Below, one piece after another: positions 42,285-51,877 of a DNA stretch of 64,000 bases. The position numbers and the translations under genes are program-made. Numbering within the stretch: the stretch's first letter is position 1; the number at the start of each line of letters is the position of its first letter. This DNA is from Streptomyces sp. Tue 6430 (lineage in GTDB: Bacteria; Actinomycetota; Actinomycetes; Streptomycetales; Streptomycetaceae). The stretch is taken from contig JAKGSH010000010.1 in NCBI GenBank assembly GCA_021568835.1, positions 3,472,001 to 3,536,000 of the forward strand, read 5' to 3'. The notes under the pieces were generated by a model that worked only from the letters and a program-made list of their open reading frames with translations, was not told the origin of the DNA and ran no database searches.

Positions 42285-42869
42285 GTGAACAAGAAGCTCG
42301 CGGCCGCACTGTCCGGCGGTGCGGTACTCGTACTGGCGTTGTCGGGATGCAGCAGCAGCGACGACGGCAACAAGGAGCTCGACGCCTGGGCCAAGCAGGT
42401 CTGCGACGCGCTGCCCGCCCAGGACGCGAAGGTCGACGCGGCCAACGCCGCGATCAAGAAGGCCGCCACCGACAACAACGCCCCGGTGAACGTCCAGAAG
42501 ACCGACTCCCAGGCCTTCCAGGACATGTCCGACGCCTACAAGGCGCTCGCGCAGGCCATCCAGAAGGCGGGGACGCCGCCCGGTGTCGACGGCGGCGAGA
42601 AGAAGAAGCAGGACGCCGTGACCGCCCTGAACGGCCTGTCCACCTCCTACGCCGACCTGAAGAAGCAGGTCGACGCGCTCGACACGAAGAACCAGGGGAA
42701 GTTCGCCGAAGGACTCCAGGGCATCGCCACCGAACTCGGCAAGCTCAGCAAGAGTGGCAACACCGCGCTGAAGAACCTCGAGGAGGGCGACGTCAAGTCC
42801 GCCATGGCCCAGCAGGACAGCTGCAAGAAGGTGGCGGCCTCGTCGCCGGCCCGGGCCACGACCGGCTGA
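42285..42869 (+). CDS. Small secreted lipoprotein
   Basis: A 194-residue protein with a lipoprotein signal peptide (MNKKLAAALSGGAVLVLALSG then the lipobox Cys in LSGC) and an all-helical, Lys/Ala-rich exported domain likely to form a coiled-coil bundle. Two further Cys (VCDAL, DSCKK) may form a disulfide. No enzyme motif is visible; function unknown. GTG at 42285 is chosen because GAAGGGA lies 9 bases upstream; the ATG at 42267 would precede that site. Confidence 0.82.
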   Translation: MNKKLAAALSGGAVLVLALSGCSSSDDGNKELDAWAKQVCDALPAQDAKVDAANAAIKKAATDNNAPVNVQKTDSQAFQDMSDAYKALAQAIQKAGTPPGVDGGEKKKQDAVTALNGLSTSYADLKKQVDALDTKNQGKFAEGLQGIATELGKLSKSGNTALKNLEEGDVKSAMAQQDSCKKVAASSPARATTG

Positions 42870-42933
42870 CGGCGGGGTCCGGCCGGCGGACCGGGACCGG
42901 GCGTGCGGCCCGCCCGCGGGACACAATGGGGGC

Positions 42934-44451
42934 GTGAGTAACGCCACCCTGTCCTCCCTGCCCTCCGTCGGCCGCCCCGACGCCGCCGCCCGGCTGCGCG
43001 AGGCCCTGCTCGCGGCCTCCTTCACCGCCGACGGCCTCCTCGACCTGCTCGGCGCCCCCGCCTACGCGGCCCTCGCGCGCAGCGAGACCGTGCCCGCGCT
43101 GCGCGCGACCCGCGGGGACACGCCACTGGAGACGCTCGTCCGTCTCTTCCTGCTCCAGCAGCCGGTGCCGTGCGCGCGTGTGGAGGACGTGCTGCCCGTG
43201 CACACGTGCGTGGAGACCGGCTGGCTGACACGCGTGGGCGCGGACGACGTCGCCGCGACCGTGGACGTGCGCCCCTACGGCGGGCCGGACGGCGAGGACT
43301 GGTTCATCGTCTCCGACCTCGGCTGCGCCGTCGGCGGGGCCGGTGGCATCGGCAGCCGCGCCGAGGGTGTCGTCCTGGGCGTCGGCGGGGCGTCCACGAC
43401 GCTCGCCGGGATCACCGTCCGCACCCCGGTCTCGACCGCGCTGGACCTGGGCACCGGCTCCGGGATCCAGGCCCTGCACGCCGCCCGGCACGCCACGCGC
43501 GTGACGGCGACGGACCTCAACCCGCGCGCGTTGCACATCACCGCGCTCACCCTGGCCCTGTCCGGCGCGCCCGCCGCCGACCTGCGCGAGGGCTCGCTGT
43601 TCGAACCGGTCCGGGACGACGAGACGTTCGACCTGATCGTGTCCAACCCGCCGTTCGTCATCTCTCCGGGGGCCCGGCTGACGTACCGCGACGGCGGGAT
43701 GGGCGGGGACGATCTGTGCCGCTCGCTCGTTCAGGGAGCGGGGGAACGGCTGAACGTGGGCGGGTTCGCGCAGTTCCTCGCCAACTGGCAGCACGTCGAA
43801 GGGGAGGACTGGCAGGACAGACTCAGGTCGTGGGTGCCGCGTGGATGCGACGCGTGGATCGTGCAGCGCGAGGTGCAGGACGTCACGCAGTACGCCGAGC
43901 TGTGGCTCAGGGACGCCGGTGACCACCAGGACGACCCGGCGGAGTACCGCGCGCGGTACGACGCGTGGCTCGAGGAGTTCGAGGCGCGCAAGGTGAAGGC
44001 CGTCGGCTTCGGCTGGATCACCCTGCGCAGGACGGCGTCCGATGAGCCCACCGTCACCGTGGAGGAGTGGCCGCACTCCATCGAGCAGCCGCTCGGCGAC
44101 ACGGTCAGGGCCCACTTCGAGAGGGTCGACTATCTGCGCGGGCACGACGACGCGGCCCTGCTGTCGAGGCACTTCCGGCTCGCCGCGGAGGTCGTGCAGG
44201 AGCAGGTGGGGCTGCCCGGCGCCGAGGACCCGGAGCACGTGGTGCTGCGCCAGCACCGCGGCATGCGCCGCGCCACCAAGGTGGACACGGTGGGCGCCGG
44301 GTTCGCCGGCGTGTGCGACGGCTCGCTGAGCGCGGGCCGGATCCTGGACGCCATCGCGCAGCTCGTCGGAGAGGACCCCGTCCTGCTGCGCGACCGTACG
44401 CCCGCGCAGATCAGACTGCTGGTGGAACAGGGGTTCCTCGAGCCGGCCTGA
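42934..44451 (+). CDS. Class I SAM-dependent methyltransferase (NPPF motif)
   Basis: A 505-residue protein with an N-terminal helical domain (1-165) and a Rossmann methyltransferase domain: SAM motif ALDLGTGSGIQALHAA near 170, acidic motif TATDLNPRAL near 190 and the NPPF motif SNPPFVISPG near 232, which binds a planar amino group. The C-terminal 200 residues have no known domain. NPPF enzymes modify bases, glutamine side chains or ribosomal proteins; the target here is unknown. GTG at 42934. Monocistronic or co-transcribed with the lipoprotein. Confidence 0.85.
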   Translation: MSNATLSSLPSVGRPDAAARLREALLAASFTADGLLDLLGAPAYAALARSETVPALRATRGDTPLETLVRLFLLQQPVPCARVEDVLPVHTCVETGWLTRVGADDVAATVDVRPYGGPDGEDWFIVSDLGCAVGGAGGIGSRAEGVVLGVGGASTTLAGITVRTPVSTALDLGTGSGIQALHAARHATRVTATDLNPRALHITALTLALSGAPAADLREGSLFEPVRDDETFDLIVSNPPFVISPGARLTYRDGGMGGDDLCRSLVQGAGERLNVGGFAQFLANWQHVEGEDWQDRLRSWVPRGCDAWIVQREVQDVTQYAELWLRDAGDHQDDPAEYRARYDAWLEEFEARKVKAVGFGWITLRRTASDEPTVTVEEWPHSIEQPLGDTVRAHFERVDYLRGHDDAALLSRHFRLAAEVVQEQVGLPGAEDPEHVVLRQHRGMRRATKVDTVGAGFAGVCDGSLSAGRILDAIAQLVGEDPVLLRDRTPAQIRLLVEQGFLEPA

Positions 44452-44971
44452 GCTGCCCTGAACCGGCTGAGCCGACCGAGAGCGAAACTGGCCGACATCT
44501 TTCTCTCGTCGGCGCTCAGCGATCACAGGCGGTCGAGTCGCGCTCACGGATTGCGGAAAAACGGTGGAACGAGAACGCCGGGGGAGAGACGGCGGCGACG
44601 GGGACACCGAGATCCACGGATCCGCGGATCCGCGGAGTCAGGGATCCGCGGATCCGCGGCATCGAGTGCGAGGTGTCATGGGCGCTCACCCGGCACGGAG
44701 GGCGGCGTCGCCCGCACGACCGCTCGCCGGTCCGGCCGCGAGGGCCGTGGGCCCGGGACGGTGTGAGGCCTGTCGCACGTGTCGCCCGCGTCCACCGGTC
44801 ACGTCCGCCGTCCGCGCCCGCCGCACGCCCGGCCGCCGCACCTCGCCGGCGGCCCGTCGCCCCCGCCCGTGGGCCCGGCGTTCACCCGGGGTTCGCCCGG
44901 ACGCCGCGCGTGCGTGCCAGTCTCCGGGCGACGGGACACGCGCGGGTGGGAGAGAAGGAGCGCGGGCGATC
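44452..44971. other. 520-base intergenic region with GGATCCGCGG repeats
   Basis: No supported gene. It holds the palindromic repeat cluster at 44618-44659 and a long Arg/Pro-rich, low-complexity stretch. Open frames here show no domain and merely extend the small membrane gene. Confidence 0.45.
44618..44659. repeat. Cluster of GGATCCGCGG palindromic repeats
   Basis: The 10-mer GGATCCGCGG occurs at 44618, 44626, 44642 and 44650, as two overlapping pairs 24 bases apart. Each pair contains the 14-bp palindrome CCGCGGATCCGCGG, so the stretch can form cruciforms. A second cluster lies at 45203-45225. Confidence 0.8.
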
Positions 44972-45169
44972 ATGGAGAGTGGACCGGCGATCTTCACCGG
45001 GATGGTGTTCGCGCTGTTCGGAGGCGGTCTGCTCGTGTGGACCGCGGTGCGCGTGCGGCAGCGTCTGCCCGTCGCCCAGGGTGTGAGCCCTGTCGCATCG
45101 GCGACCGTCGCGACACTCGCCGCGGTCGTCGCGCTCGCCGTCGGCGCATGGTGCCTCGCCCGCCTCTGA
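44972..45169 (+). CDS. Small two-helix membrane protein
   Basis: A 65-residue protein (MESGPAIFTGMVFALFGGG...) with two hydrophobic helices (about 6-26 and 43-63) joined by a basic loop (RVRQRLPVAQG). ATG at 44972 follows AGAAGGAG at 13 bases. It is the only part of a longer open frame with coding character. Function unknown; a gene of this size occupies the same place before topA in Streptomyces, as I recall. Confidence 0.65.
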   Translation: MESGPAIFTGMVFALFGGGLLVWTAVRVRQRLPVAQGVSPVASATVATLAAVVALAVGAWCLARL

Positions 45170-45202
45170 ACCGCTTCCGGGGATCTTGTCGACGCCCCGG
45201 CG

Positions 45203-45225
45203 GGATCCGCGGGCGGGATCCGCGG
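45203..45225. repeat. Second GGATCCGCGG cluster
   Basis: GGATCCGCGG recurs at 45203-45212 and 45216-45225 in a 13-bp tandem arrangement, just after the small membrane gene and about 225 bases before topA. Confidence 0.75.
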
Positions 45226-45448
45226 CGGGCAATCGGCGGACGCCGCTCCGGTACGCGGAAAAAGAGCCGGTGGCCACTCCGGGCGGCAGGAATGGCGGTA
45301 GTCGGGTTACCGTTCGAGTGGCCGTTGCGGGCTTTTCCCGTTTGACACGGGGGCGGGATGTACCGTCACACTCCGCAGCGTCACCATGACCCGACCCCGG
45401 GAGCAAGGCCTGGGGAGGCCCCAGCGTCGACCGGAGAGAAGAGCGAAG

Positions 45449-48304
45449 TTGTCCCCGACCAGCGAGACCGCGAAGGGCGGCCGCCGACTCGTCATCGTCG
45501 AGTCGCCTGCCAAGGCGAAGACGATCAAGGGCTATCTCGGCCCCGGATACGTTGTCGAGGCGAGCGTCGGGCACATCCGCGACCTCCCCAACGGTGCCGC
45601 GGAGGTGCCGGAGAAGTACACCGGCGAGGTGCGCCGCCTCGGCGTGGACGTCGATCACGACTTCCAGCCCGTCTACGTGGTCAACGCCGACAAGAGGGCC
45701 CAGGTCAAGAAGCTCAAGGACCTGCTGAAGGACTCCGACGAGCTGTTCCTCGCCACCGATGAGGACCGCGAGGGCGAGGCGATCGCCTGGCACCTCCAGG
45801 AGGTTCTCAAGCCCAAGGTCCCGGTCAAGCGGATGGTCTTCCACGAGATCACCAAGGCCGCGATCCAGGCCGCCGTCGCCAACCCGCGCGAGCTGAACCA
45901 GAAGCTGGTCGACGCCCAGGAGACCCGCCGCATCCTCGACCGCCTCTACGGCTACGAGGTCTCGCCGGTCCTGTGGAAGAAGGTCATGCCGAAGCTGTCG
46001 GCGGGCCGTGTCCAGTCGGTCGCCACCCGGCTCGTCGTGGAGCGGGAACGCGAGCGCATCGCGTTCCGTTCCGCCGAGTACTGGGACCTGACGGGCACCT
46101 TCCTGACCGGCCGGGCGGGAGACTCGTCGGACCCGTCGGCGCTGGTGGCCCGCCTCCAGACCGTCGAGGGCAGGAGGGTCGCGCAGGGCCGCGACTTCGA
46201 CTCCCTGGGACAGATCAAGAGCGCGACCACCCTCCACCTCGACGAGGCGGGCGCCCGCGCGCTGGCCGCCGCCCTGGAGAGCACCCGGTTCTCGGTGCGG
46301 TCCGTCGAGTCGAAGCCGTACCGGCGCTCCCCGTACGCCCCGTTCCGTACGACCACGCTCCAGCAGGAGGCCTCGCGGAAGCTGGGCTTCGGCGCGAAGG
46401 CGACCATGCAGGTGGCCCAGAAGCTGTACGAGAACGGCTTCATCACCTACATGCGTACGGACTCCACGACCCTGTCGGACACGGCGGTCAACGCCGCCCG
46501 TGCCCAGGTCACGCAGCTGTACGGTGCCGACTACCTGCCGGCGCAGCCGCGCACGTACGCCGGGAAGGTCAAGAACGCGCAGGAGGCGCACGAGGCGATC
46601 CGCCCCTCGGGCGACCGTTTCCGCACGCCCGCCGAGACCGGCCTGACCGGCGACCAGTTCAGGCTGTACGAGCTGATCTGGAAGCGGACCGTCGCCTCCC
46701 AGATGAAGGACGCGACCGGCAACAGCGTCTCGGTGAAGATCGGTGGCACCGCCGCCGACGGCCGGGACGTCGAGTTCGGCGCCTCCGGCAAGACGATCAC
46801 CTTCCACGGCTTCCTGAAGGCCTACGTCGAGGGCGCCGACGACCCGAACGCCGAGCTGGACGACCGCGAGCGCCGCCTCCCCCAGGTCGGCGAGGGCGAC
46901 GCGCTCACCGCCGAGGAGATCACGGTCGACGGGCACGCCACCAAGCCCCCGGCCCGCTACACCGAGGCCTCGCTGGTCAAGGAACTGGAAGAGCGCGAGA
47001 TCGGCCGTCCCTCGACGTACGCGTCGATCATCGGCACGATCCTCGACCGCGGTTACGTCTTCAAGAAGGGCACGGCGCTCGTCCCGTCGTTCCTCTCCTT
47101 CGCCGTGGTCAACCTCCTGGAGAAGCACTTCGGGCGGCTCGTCGACTACGACTTCACCGCCAGGATGGAGGACGACCTCGACCGCATCGCCCGCGGCGAG
47201 GCGCGGGCCGTGCCGTGGCTGAAGCGGTTCTACTTCGGTGAGGGCACGGGTACCGGCGGAGCGGCCGAGGCGGGCAACGGCGACGGGGACCACCTCGGTG
47301 GCCTGAAGGAGCTGGTGACCGACCTGGGCGCGATCGACGCGCGCGAGGTGTCGTCGTTCCCCGTGGGCGACGGCATCGTGCTGCGGGTCGGCCGCTACGG
47401 CCCCTACATCGAGCGCGGTGAGAAGGACTCCGAGAACCACCAGCGCGCCGACGTCCCCGAGGACCTCGCCCCGGACGAGCTGAGCGTCGAGTACGCGGAG
47501 GAACTGCTCGCCAAGCCGAGCGGCGACTTCGAGCTGGGCGCCGATCCGCAGACGGGCCGTCAGATCATCGCCCGGGCGGGCCGCTACGGCCCGTACGTCA
47601 CGGAGGTGCTCCCCGAGGGCACCCCGAAGACCGGCAAGAACGCCGTCAAGCCGCGCACGGCCTCGCTGTTCAAGACGATGTCGCTGGACACCGTCACGCT
47701 GGAGGACGCCCTCAGGCTGATGTCGCTGCCGCGCGTCGTCGGCACGGACGCCGAGGGCGTGGAGATCACCGCGCAGAACGGCCGCTACGGCCCGTACCTC
47801 AAGAAGGGCACGGACTCGCGGTCGCTCCAGAGCGAGGACCAGCTCTTCACGATCACGCTCGGAGAGGCGCTGGAGATCTACTCCCAGCCCAAGCAGCGCG
47901 GCCGGGCCGCGGCCAAGCCGCCGCTGAAGGAGCTGGGCCAGGACCCGGTCAGCCAGAAGCCGGTCGTCGTCAAGGACGGTCGCTTCGGACCGTACGTCAC
48001 CGACGGGGAGACCAACGCGACCCTGCGCTCCGGCGACAGCGTCGAGGAGATCACCCCGGAGCGCGGCTACGAGCTGCTCGCCGAGAAGCGGGCGAAGGGG
48101 CCCGCCAAGAAGACGGCGAAGAAGGCGCCCGCGAAGAAGGCGCCGGCCAAGAAGGCCGCGCCGGCCAAGAAGGCGGCCGCCAAGAAGACCGCCGCGAAGA
48201 CGGCCACGGCGGCGAAGAAGACCGCGGCCAAGACCGCGACCAAGACCGCTACGAAGAAGACGACGGCGTCCGGGACGGCCTCGACGGCTGCTTCGGAGGG
48301 CTGA
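45449..48304 (+). CDS. topA: DNA topoisomerase I
   Basis: The 951-residue type IA topoisomerase relaxes negative supercoils. The Toprim domain has VIVESPAKAKTIKGYLG and TDEDREGEAIAWH, and the active-site Tyr is in FITYMRTDSTTLS near residue 334. C-terminal GRYGPYV-type repeats and a Lys/Ala-rich tail (repeated KKAPAKKA units, residues 885-940) follow in place of zinc fingers. The tail is known in Streptomyces TopA to raise processivity. TTG at 45449 is chosen: it begins LSPTSETAKGG, follows GGAGAG at 10 bases and gives the expected length; the ATG at 45386 adds 21 unrelated residues. Confidence 0.96.
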   Translation: MSPTSETAKGGRRLVIVESPAKAKTIKGYLGPGYVVEASVGHIRDLPNGAAEVPEKYTGEVRRLGVDVDHDFQPVYVVNADKRAQVKKLKDLLKDSDELFLATDEDREGEAIAWHLQEVLKPKVPVKRMVFHEITKAAIQAAVANPRELNQKLVDAQETRRILDRLYGYEVSPVLWKKVMPKLSAGRVQSVATRLVVERERERIAFRSAEYWDLTGTFLTGRAGDSSDPSALVARLQTVEGRRVAQGRDFDSLGQIKSATTLHLDEAGARALAAALESTRFSVRSVESKPYRRSPYAPFRTTTLQQEASRKLGFGAKATMQVAQKLYENGFITYMRTDSTTLSDTAVNAARAQVTQLYGADYLPAQPRTYAGKVKNAQEAHEAIRPSGDRFRTPAETGLTGDQFRLYELIWKRTVASQMKDATGNSVSVKIGGTAADGRDVEFGASGKTITFHGFLKAYVEGADDPNAELDDRERRLPQVGEGDALTAEEITVDGHATKPPARYTEASLVKELEEREIGRPSTYASIIGTILDRGYVFKKGTALVPSFLSFAVVNLLEKHFGRLVDYDFTARMEDDLDRIARGEARAVPWLKRFYFGEGTGTGGAAEAGNGDGDHLGGLKELVTDLGAIDAREVSSFPVGDGIVLRVGRYGPYIERGEKDSENHQRADVPEDLAPDELSVEYAEELLAKPSGDFELGADPQTGRQIIARAGRYGPYVTEVLPEGTPKTGKNAVKPRTASLFKTMSLDTVTLEDALRLMSLPRVVGTDAEGVEITAQNGRYGPYLKKGTDSRSLQSEDQLFTITLGEALEIYSQPKQRGRAAAKPPLKELGQDPVSQKPVVVKDGRFGPYVTDGETNATLRSGDSVEEITPERGYELLAEKRAKGPAKKTAKKAPAKKAPAKKAAPAKKAAAKKTAAKTATAAKKTAAKTATKTATKKTTASGTASTAASEG

Positions 48305-48343
48305 GCCGCGGCGCGGTTCCCCGGAAGCCGTTCACAAAACGCA

Positions 48344-48372
48344 CGCCCCGGCATCACTTTGGTGTCGGGGCG
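48344..48372 (+). terminator. Hairpin after topA
   Basis: CGCCCCGGCATCA (48344-48356) pairs with TGGTGTCGGGGCG (48360-48372), with two G-U pairs and a 3-base loop, 40 bases past the topA stop. Confidence 0.65.
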
Positions 48373-48428
48373 GACGTAGGTGCGGACGGGCTCTCCGGGC
48401 CGTCGGTGGCTGCCGATAGGCTGAAAGC

Positions 48429-51400
48429 ATGACGCGAGCCGAGCAGCCAACGGCCCACCCGCCGGCCCCGGACGACGCCCTGGTGGCGGACTCCCGAGAG
48501 CGCGCCGTACGCGCACTGTTGCGTGAGCCGCAGCTCAGGCGGCTGTGGAGCGCACAGTTGGTGAGCGGTGTCGGCGACGCCCTCGCCCTCCTCGTGTTCG
48601 TCCTGCTCGCCCTCCAAGCGGCCATCGCCGAGGGCGCGTTCGGCGGCGGCTACCGGGGCGTGGCGTTCGCGGTCGCGATCGTCTTCGGGGTCCGGGTGCT
48701 CGCCACCGTGCTGTTCGGGGCCGTCCTCCTCGGTCCGCTGACCTCCCTCACCTCACCGGACGGACCGCTGGACCGCCGCTGGACCATGGTCGGCGCCGAC
48801 GGTGTGCGGGCCGCCCTGCTGATCGTCGCGCCCCTGTGGATCGACTGGACGCCCGACGACGCCCTGGCGCTGCTGCTGGTCACCGTCTTCGTGACCGGTG
48901 TCGCCGAGCGGTTCTGGACGGTCGCCCGCGAGGGCGCCGCCCCCGCGCTGCTGCCCGCCCCGCCCCTGGAGGGCGCGACGGTACGGCCGCTGCCCGACCA
49001 CATGGACGCCCTGCGCCGACTGTCCCTGCGGACCGGCTTCCTCGCGATCCCGCTGGCGGCCGTCACCCTGGTCGCCGCCGCGCTGTTCAACAACCTCCTG
49101 GGCGCCGGCGTCGACTGGTTCGGCCTGCACCAGGCGGCCCTCGCCTCGTACGTCGCGGGCGGACTGTTCGCCGGCTCCCTGTCCGTCGTGGTCTTCCTGG
49201 AACTGCCCGGCACCCGCACCCCCCGCGCGCGGTCGCCGCTCGAGGGGCTGCGCCGCCCGCGGACGGCCACCGGTGCCGAGGCGGGCCGCACCGGCGCCAT
49301 CCCGGTGCTGGTCCTGGCCTGCGCCGCCGTGGCCGGGGCGATCGCCGCCGCCGTCGCGGTGGCGGTGCTGCACGCCACGGACCTGGGCGGCGGTCCGGTG
49401 CTGTACGGCCTGCTCGTGCTCGCGCTGACCGGCGGCGTCGCCGTCGGCGTCCGTACGGCGCCGAAGGTGCTGGTGACGCTGTCGCGGCGCCGGCTGCTCG
49501 CGCTGGCGATCGCCTTCACCGGCGTGGCCCTGCTCGCGGCCGGCCTGGTCCCGGACGTGACCACCGTGCTGCTGCTCACGGTTCTGGCGGGCGTCGGCGC
49601 GGGCGTCGCCGCCAACACCGGGCACGCGCTGCTCGACCAGGAGACCGAGGATCAGCGCCGCGCGCGCGTGACGGAGCACCTGCACGCGGTCGTACGGGTG
49701 CTGGTGGCGCTCGGCGCCCTGATCGCCCCGCTGGTGGCGGCGCTGATCGGGCCGCACCGGCTGGAGAACGGCAAGTTCGTCTTCGCCCACGGCGGAGCCG
49801 CCTTCACGCTCATGCTGGTCGGCGCGCTGCTGCTGCCGGTGGCCGCGCTGGTGCTCGCCAAGGTCGACGACCGCTCCGGCGTCCCCCTGCGCAACGACCT
49901 GCGGGACGCGCTGCTCGGCGGCGACGACCCGGTCCAGGCACCCGCGGCGAACGGTTTCTTCATCGCCCTGGAGGGCGGCGACGGCGCCGGCAAGTCCACC
50001 CAGGCCGAGGCCCTCGCCGAGTGGATCAGGGCCAAGGGCCACGAGGTCGTCCTCACGCGCGAGCCGGGCGCCACGCCCGTGGGCAAGCGGCTGCGGTCGA
50101 TCCTCCTCGACGTCTCCAGCGCCGGTCTGTCGCACCGGGCGGAGGCCCTGCTGTACGCGGCGGACCGCGCCGAGCACGTCGACACCGTCGTCCGGCCCGC
50201 CCTGGAGCGCGGCGCGGTCGTCATCACCGACCGGTACATCGACTCGTCCGTGGCCTACCAGGGCGCCGGCCGTGACCTGTCCCCGACCGAGATCGCGAGG
50301 ATCTCGCGCTGGGCGACGGACGGCCTCGTGCCGCATCTGACGATCCTGCTGGACGTCTCCCCGGAGACCGCCCGCGAGCGCTTCACGGAGGCGCCGGACC
50401 GCCTGGAGTCGGAGCCGGCCGAGTTCCACGCGCGCGTGCGTTCCGGCTTCCTCACGCTGGCCGCCGCCGACCCGGGCCGCTACCTGGTCGTCGACGCCGG
50501 CCAGGAGCCCGAGGCCGTGACCACCGTCGTACGCCACCGGCTCGACCGGATGCTGCCGCTGTCCGAGGCCGAGATCGAGGCGCAGGAGGAGGCGCGGCGG
50601 AAGGCCGAGGAGGAGGCCCGCCGCAAGGCCGAGGAGGAGGCCGCCCGCAAGGCCGAGGAGGAGCGCCTGGAGCGGGAGCGCCAGGAGCAGCTCGCCAAGC
50701 TGCGCGCCGAGGAGGAGGAGCGCAAGCGGCGCGAGCTGGAGGAGGCGCAGCGGCGCGAGGCCGAGCGGCAGGCCGAGGAGGCCCGGCAGCGCGCCGAGGA
50801 GGCACGCCGGCGTGCCGAGGAGGAGCGGGTGCGGCTCCTCGCGGAGGAGAAGGCCCGCGCCGAGGAGGAGGCCCGCCGCAAGGCGGAGGAGGAGCGGCGC
50901 CGCAAGCAGGCCGAGGAGGAGGCCCGGCTGCGCGCCGAGGCCGAGGCGCAGCGCCTGGAGAAGCAGCGCAAGGCCGAGGAGGCGCTGCTGCGGGCCGAGG
51001 AGGCGCGACGCGCGGCGGAGCAGGCCGCCGCCGCGGCCCAGGCCCGGCTCCGGTCCGCCCCGCCCGCGGCGGCCACGGTCGCCCGGGACGCGGTCTCCCC
51101 GGACGCGGCGACCCGGCCGACCCCGGTGGTCACCCCCACGAACGCCTCGGGCGGGCCGGTCGAGGACACCGCCGTGCTGCCCCCGGTGCGGATGGACAAG
51201 GAACCCTTCGAGGGCACGGCGGGCACGGCGGGCACGGCCGACACGGCCGACACGGCGCCGTCCGCCGCCGACGGGGCCGTGGCGCGGGTGTCGGACGCCG
51301 AGGTGACGACCGAGCTGCCGCAGCCGCCGGCACCGGCCGGGGCCGCCGACGAGACGGCCGTACTGCCGCCGGTGCGCGGCGGGCGCTCCGAGGACGAGAC

Positions 51401-51683
51401 GGCCGTACTGCCCGTGGTCTCCGCGGAGCAGCCCGACGACCGGGTGCCGCCGGGGTACTTCCGTGACGAGCGCGCGGCGCGGCCGGACGGGACCGAGGGC
51501 AGCACGCGGGAGCTGCCGCAGGTCGACGAGACCGGCGCGCCCCGTCGGCGGCCGCGCTCGGACTGGGCCGAGGAGACGCCCCTGGACGACCTGCCGTCGC
51601 TGGCGGACGAGCTGCTGGGCCCGCACCAGGACGACGACGACTCCGAGGAGGACCGCGGGCGGGGTCGGGGCCGGCGCCGCTGA
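48429..51683 (+). CDS. tmk: MFS-like membrane domain fused to thymidylate kinase with coiled-coil tail
   Basis: The 1084-residue three-part protein has an MFS-like domain of 10-12 transmembrane helices (about 30-490). A complete thymidylate kinase follows (about 510-710), with FIALEGGDGAGKSTQAEALA as P-loop and ITDRYIDSSVAYQGAG as DR-x-SS lid/base motif. The tail is a highly charged Glu/Arg/Ala coiled coil (about 710-875) and then disordered sequence with three TAVLPPV-like repeats. It makes dTDP from dTMP and appears to be the only tmk in the window. Transport activity is unproven. ATG at 48429. The topA-tmk-holB order is conserved in Streptomyces. Confidence 0.92.
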   Translation: MTRAEQPTAHPPAPDDALVADSRERAVRALLREPQLRRLWSAQLVSGVGDALALLVFVLLALQAAIAEGAFGGGYRGVAFAVAIVFGVRVLATVLFGAVLLGPLTSLTSPDGPLDRRWTMVGADGVRAALLIVAPLWIDWTPDDALALLLVTVFVTGVAERFWTVAREGAAPALLPAPPLEGATVRPLPDHMDALRRLSLRTGFLAIPLAAVTLVAAALFNNLLGAGVDWFGLHQAALASYVAGGLFAGSLSVVVFLELPGTRTPRARSPLEGLRRPRTATGAEAGRTGAIPVLVLACAAVAGAIAAAVAVAVLHATDLGGGPVLYGLLVLALTGGVAVGVRTAPKVLVTLSRRRLLALAIAFTGVALLAAGLVPDVTTVLLLTVLAGVGAGVAANTGHALLDQETEDQRRARVTEHLHAVVRVLVALGALIAPLVAALIGPHRLENGKFVFAHGGAAFTLMLVGALLLPVAALVLAKVDDRSGVPLRNDLRDALLGGDDPVQAPAANGFFIALEGGDGAGKSTQAEALAEWIRAKGHEVVLTREPGATPVGKRLRSILLDVSSAGLSHRAEALLYAADRAEHVDTVVRPALERGAVVITDRYIDSSVAYQGAGRDLSPTEIARISRWATDGLVPHLTILLDVSPETARERFTEAPDRLESEPAEFHARVRSGFLTLAAADPGRYLVVDAGQEPEAVTTVVRHRLDRMLPLSEAEIEAQEEARRKAEEEARRKAEEEAARKAEEERLERERQEQLAKLRAEEEERKRRELEEAQRREAERQAEEARQRAEEARRRAEEERVRLLAEEKARAEEEARRKAEEERRRKQAEEEARLRAEAEAQRLEKQRKAEEALLRAEEARRAAEQAAAAAQARLRSAPPAAATVARDAVSPDAATRPTPVVTPTNASGGPVEDTAVLPPVRMDKEPFEGTAGTAGTADTADTAPSAADGAVARVSDAEVTTELPQPPAPAGAADETAVLPPVRGGRSEDETAVLPVVSAEQPDDRVPPGYFRDERAARPDGTEGSTRELPQVDETGAPRRRPRSDWAEETPLDDLPSLADELLGPHQDDDDSEEDRGRGRGRRR

Positions 51684-51877
51684 CGTCCGTGTCGCGGGCG
51701 GGACCGGCGGGGCTGCCGCCCCTGCCGTGGGCGGGCCGGCGCCGCTGACGTCCGTGAGCGCCGGGCCGCGTTGTCGGTGGCTGCCCGCACAATGGAGGCG
51801 GCAAGGCGCAGGATGGTCCGCGGCACGGCTCGGCCGGCGCCGCGGGACGTGTACGTGACGGAAGGGCGGCGTGGGCC

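Noticed and set aside
44882..47440. 852-residue minus-strand ORF
   Set aside because: It is antisense to topA; composition is typical of a complementary GC-rich frame.
50580..51040. Repetitive DNA that could be taken for a tandem repeat array
   Set aside because: It encodes the Glu/Arg/Ala heptads of the tmk coiled-coil tail; the repetition is at protein level.
48753..51626. 957-residue minus-strand ORF with Leu-rich repeats
   Set aside because: The apparent repeats are the complement of the charged coiled coil encoded by the tmk fusion.
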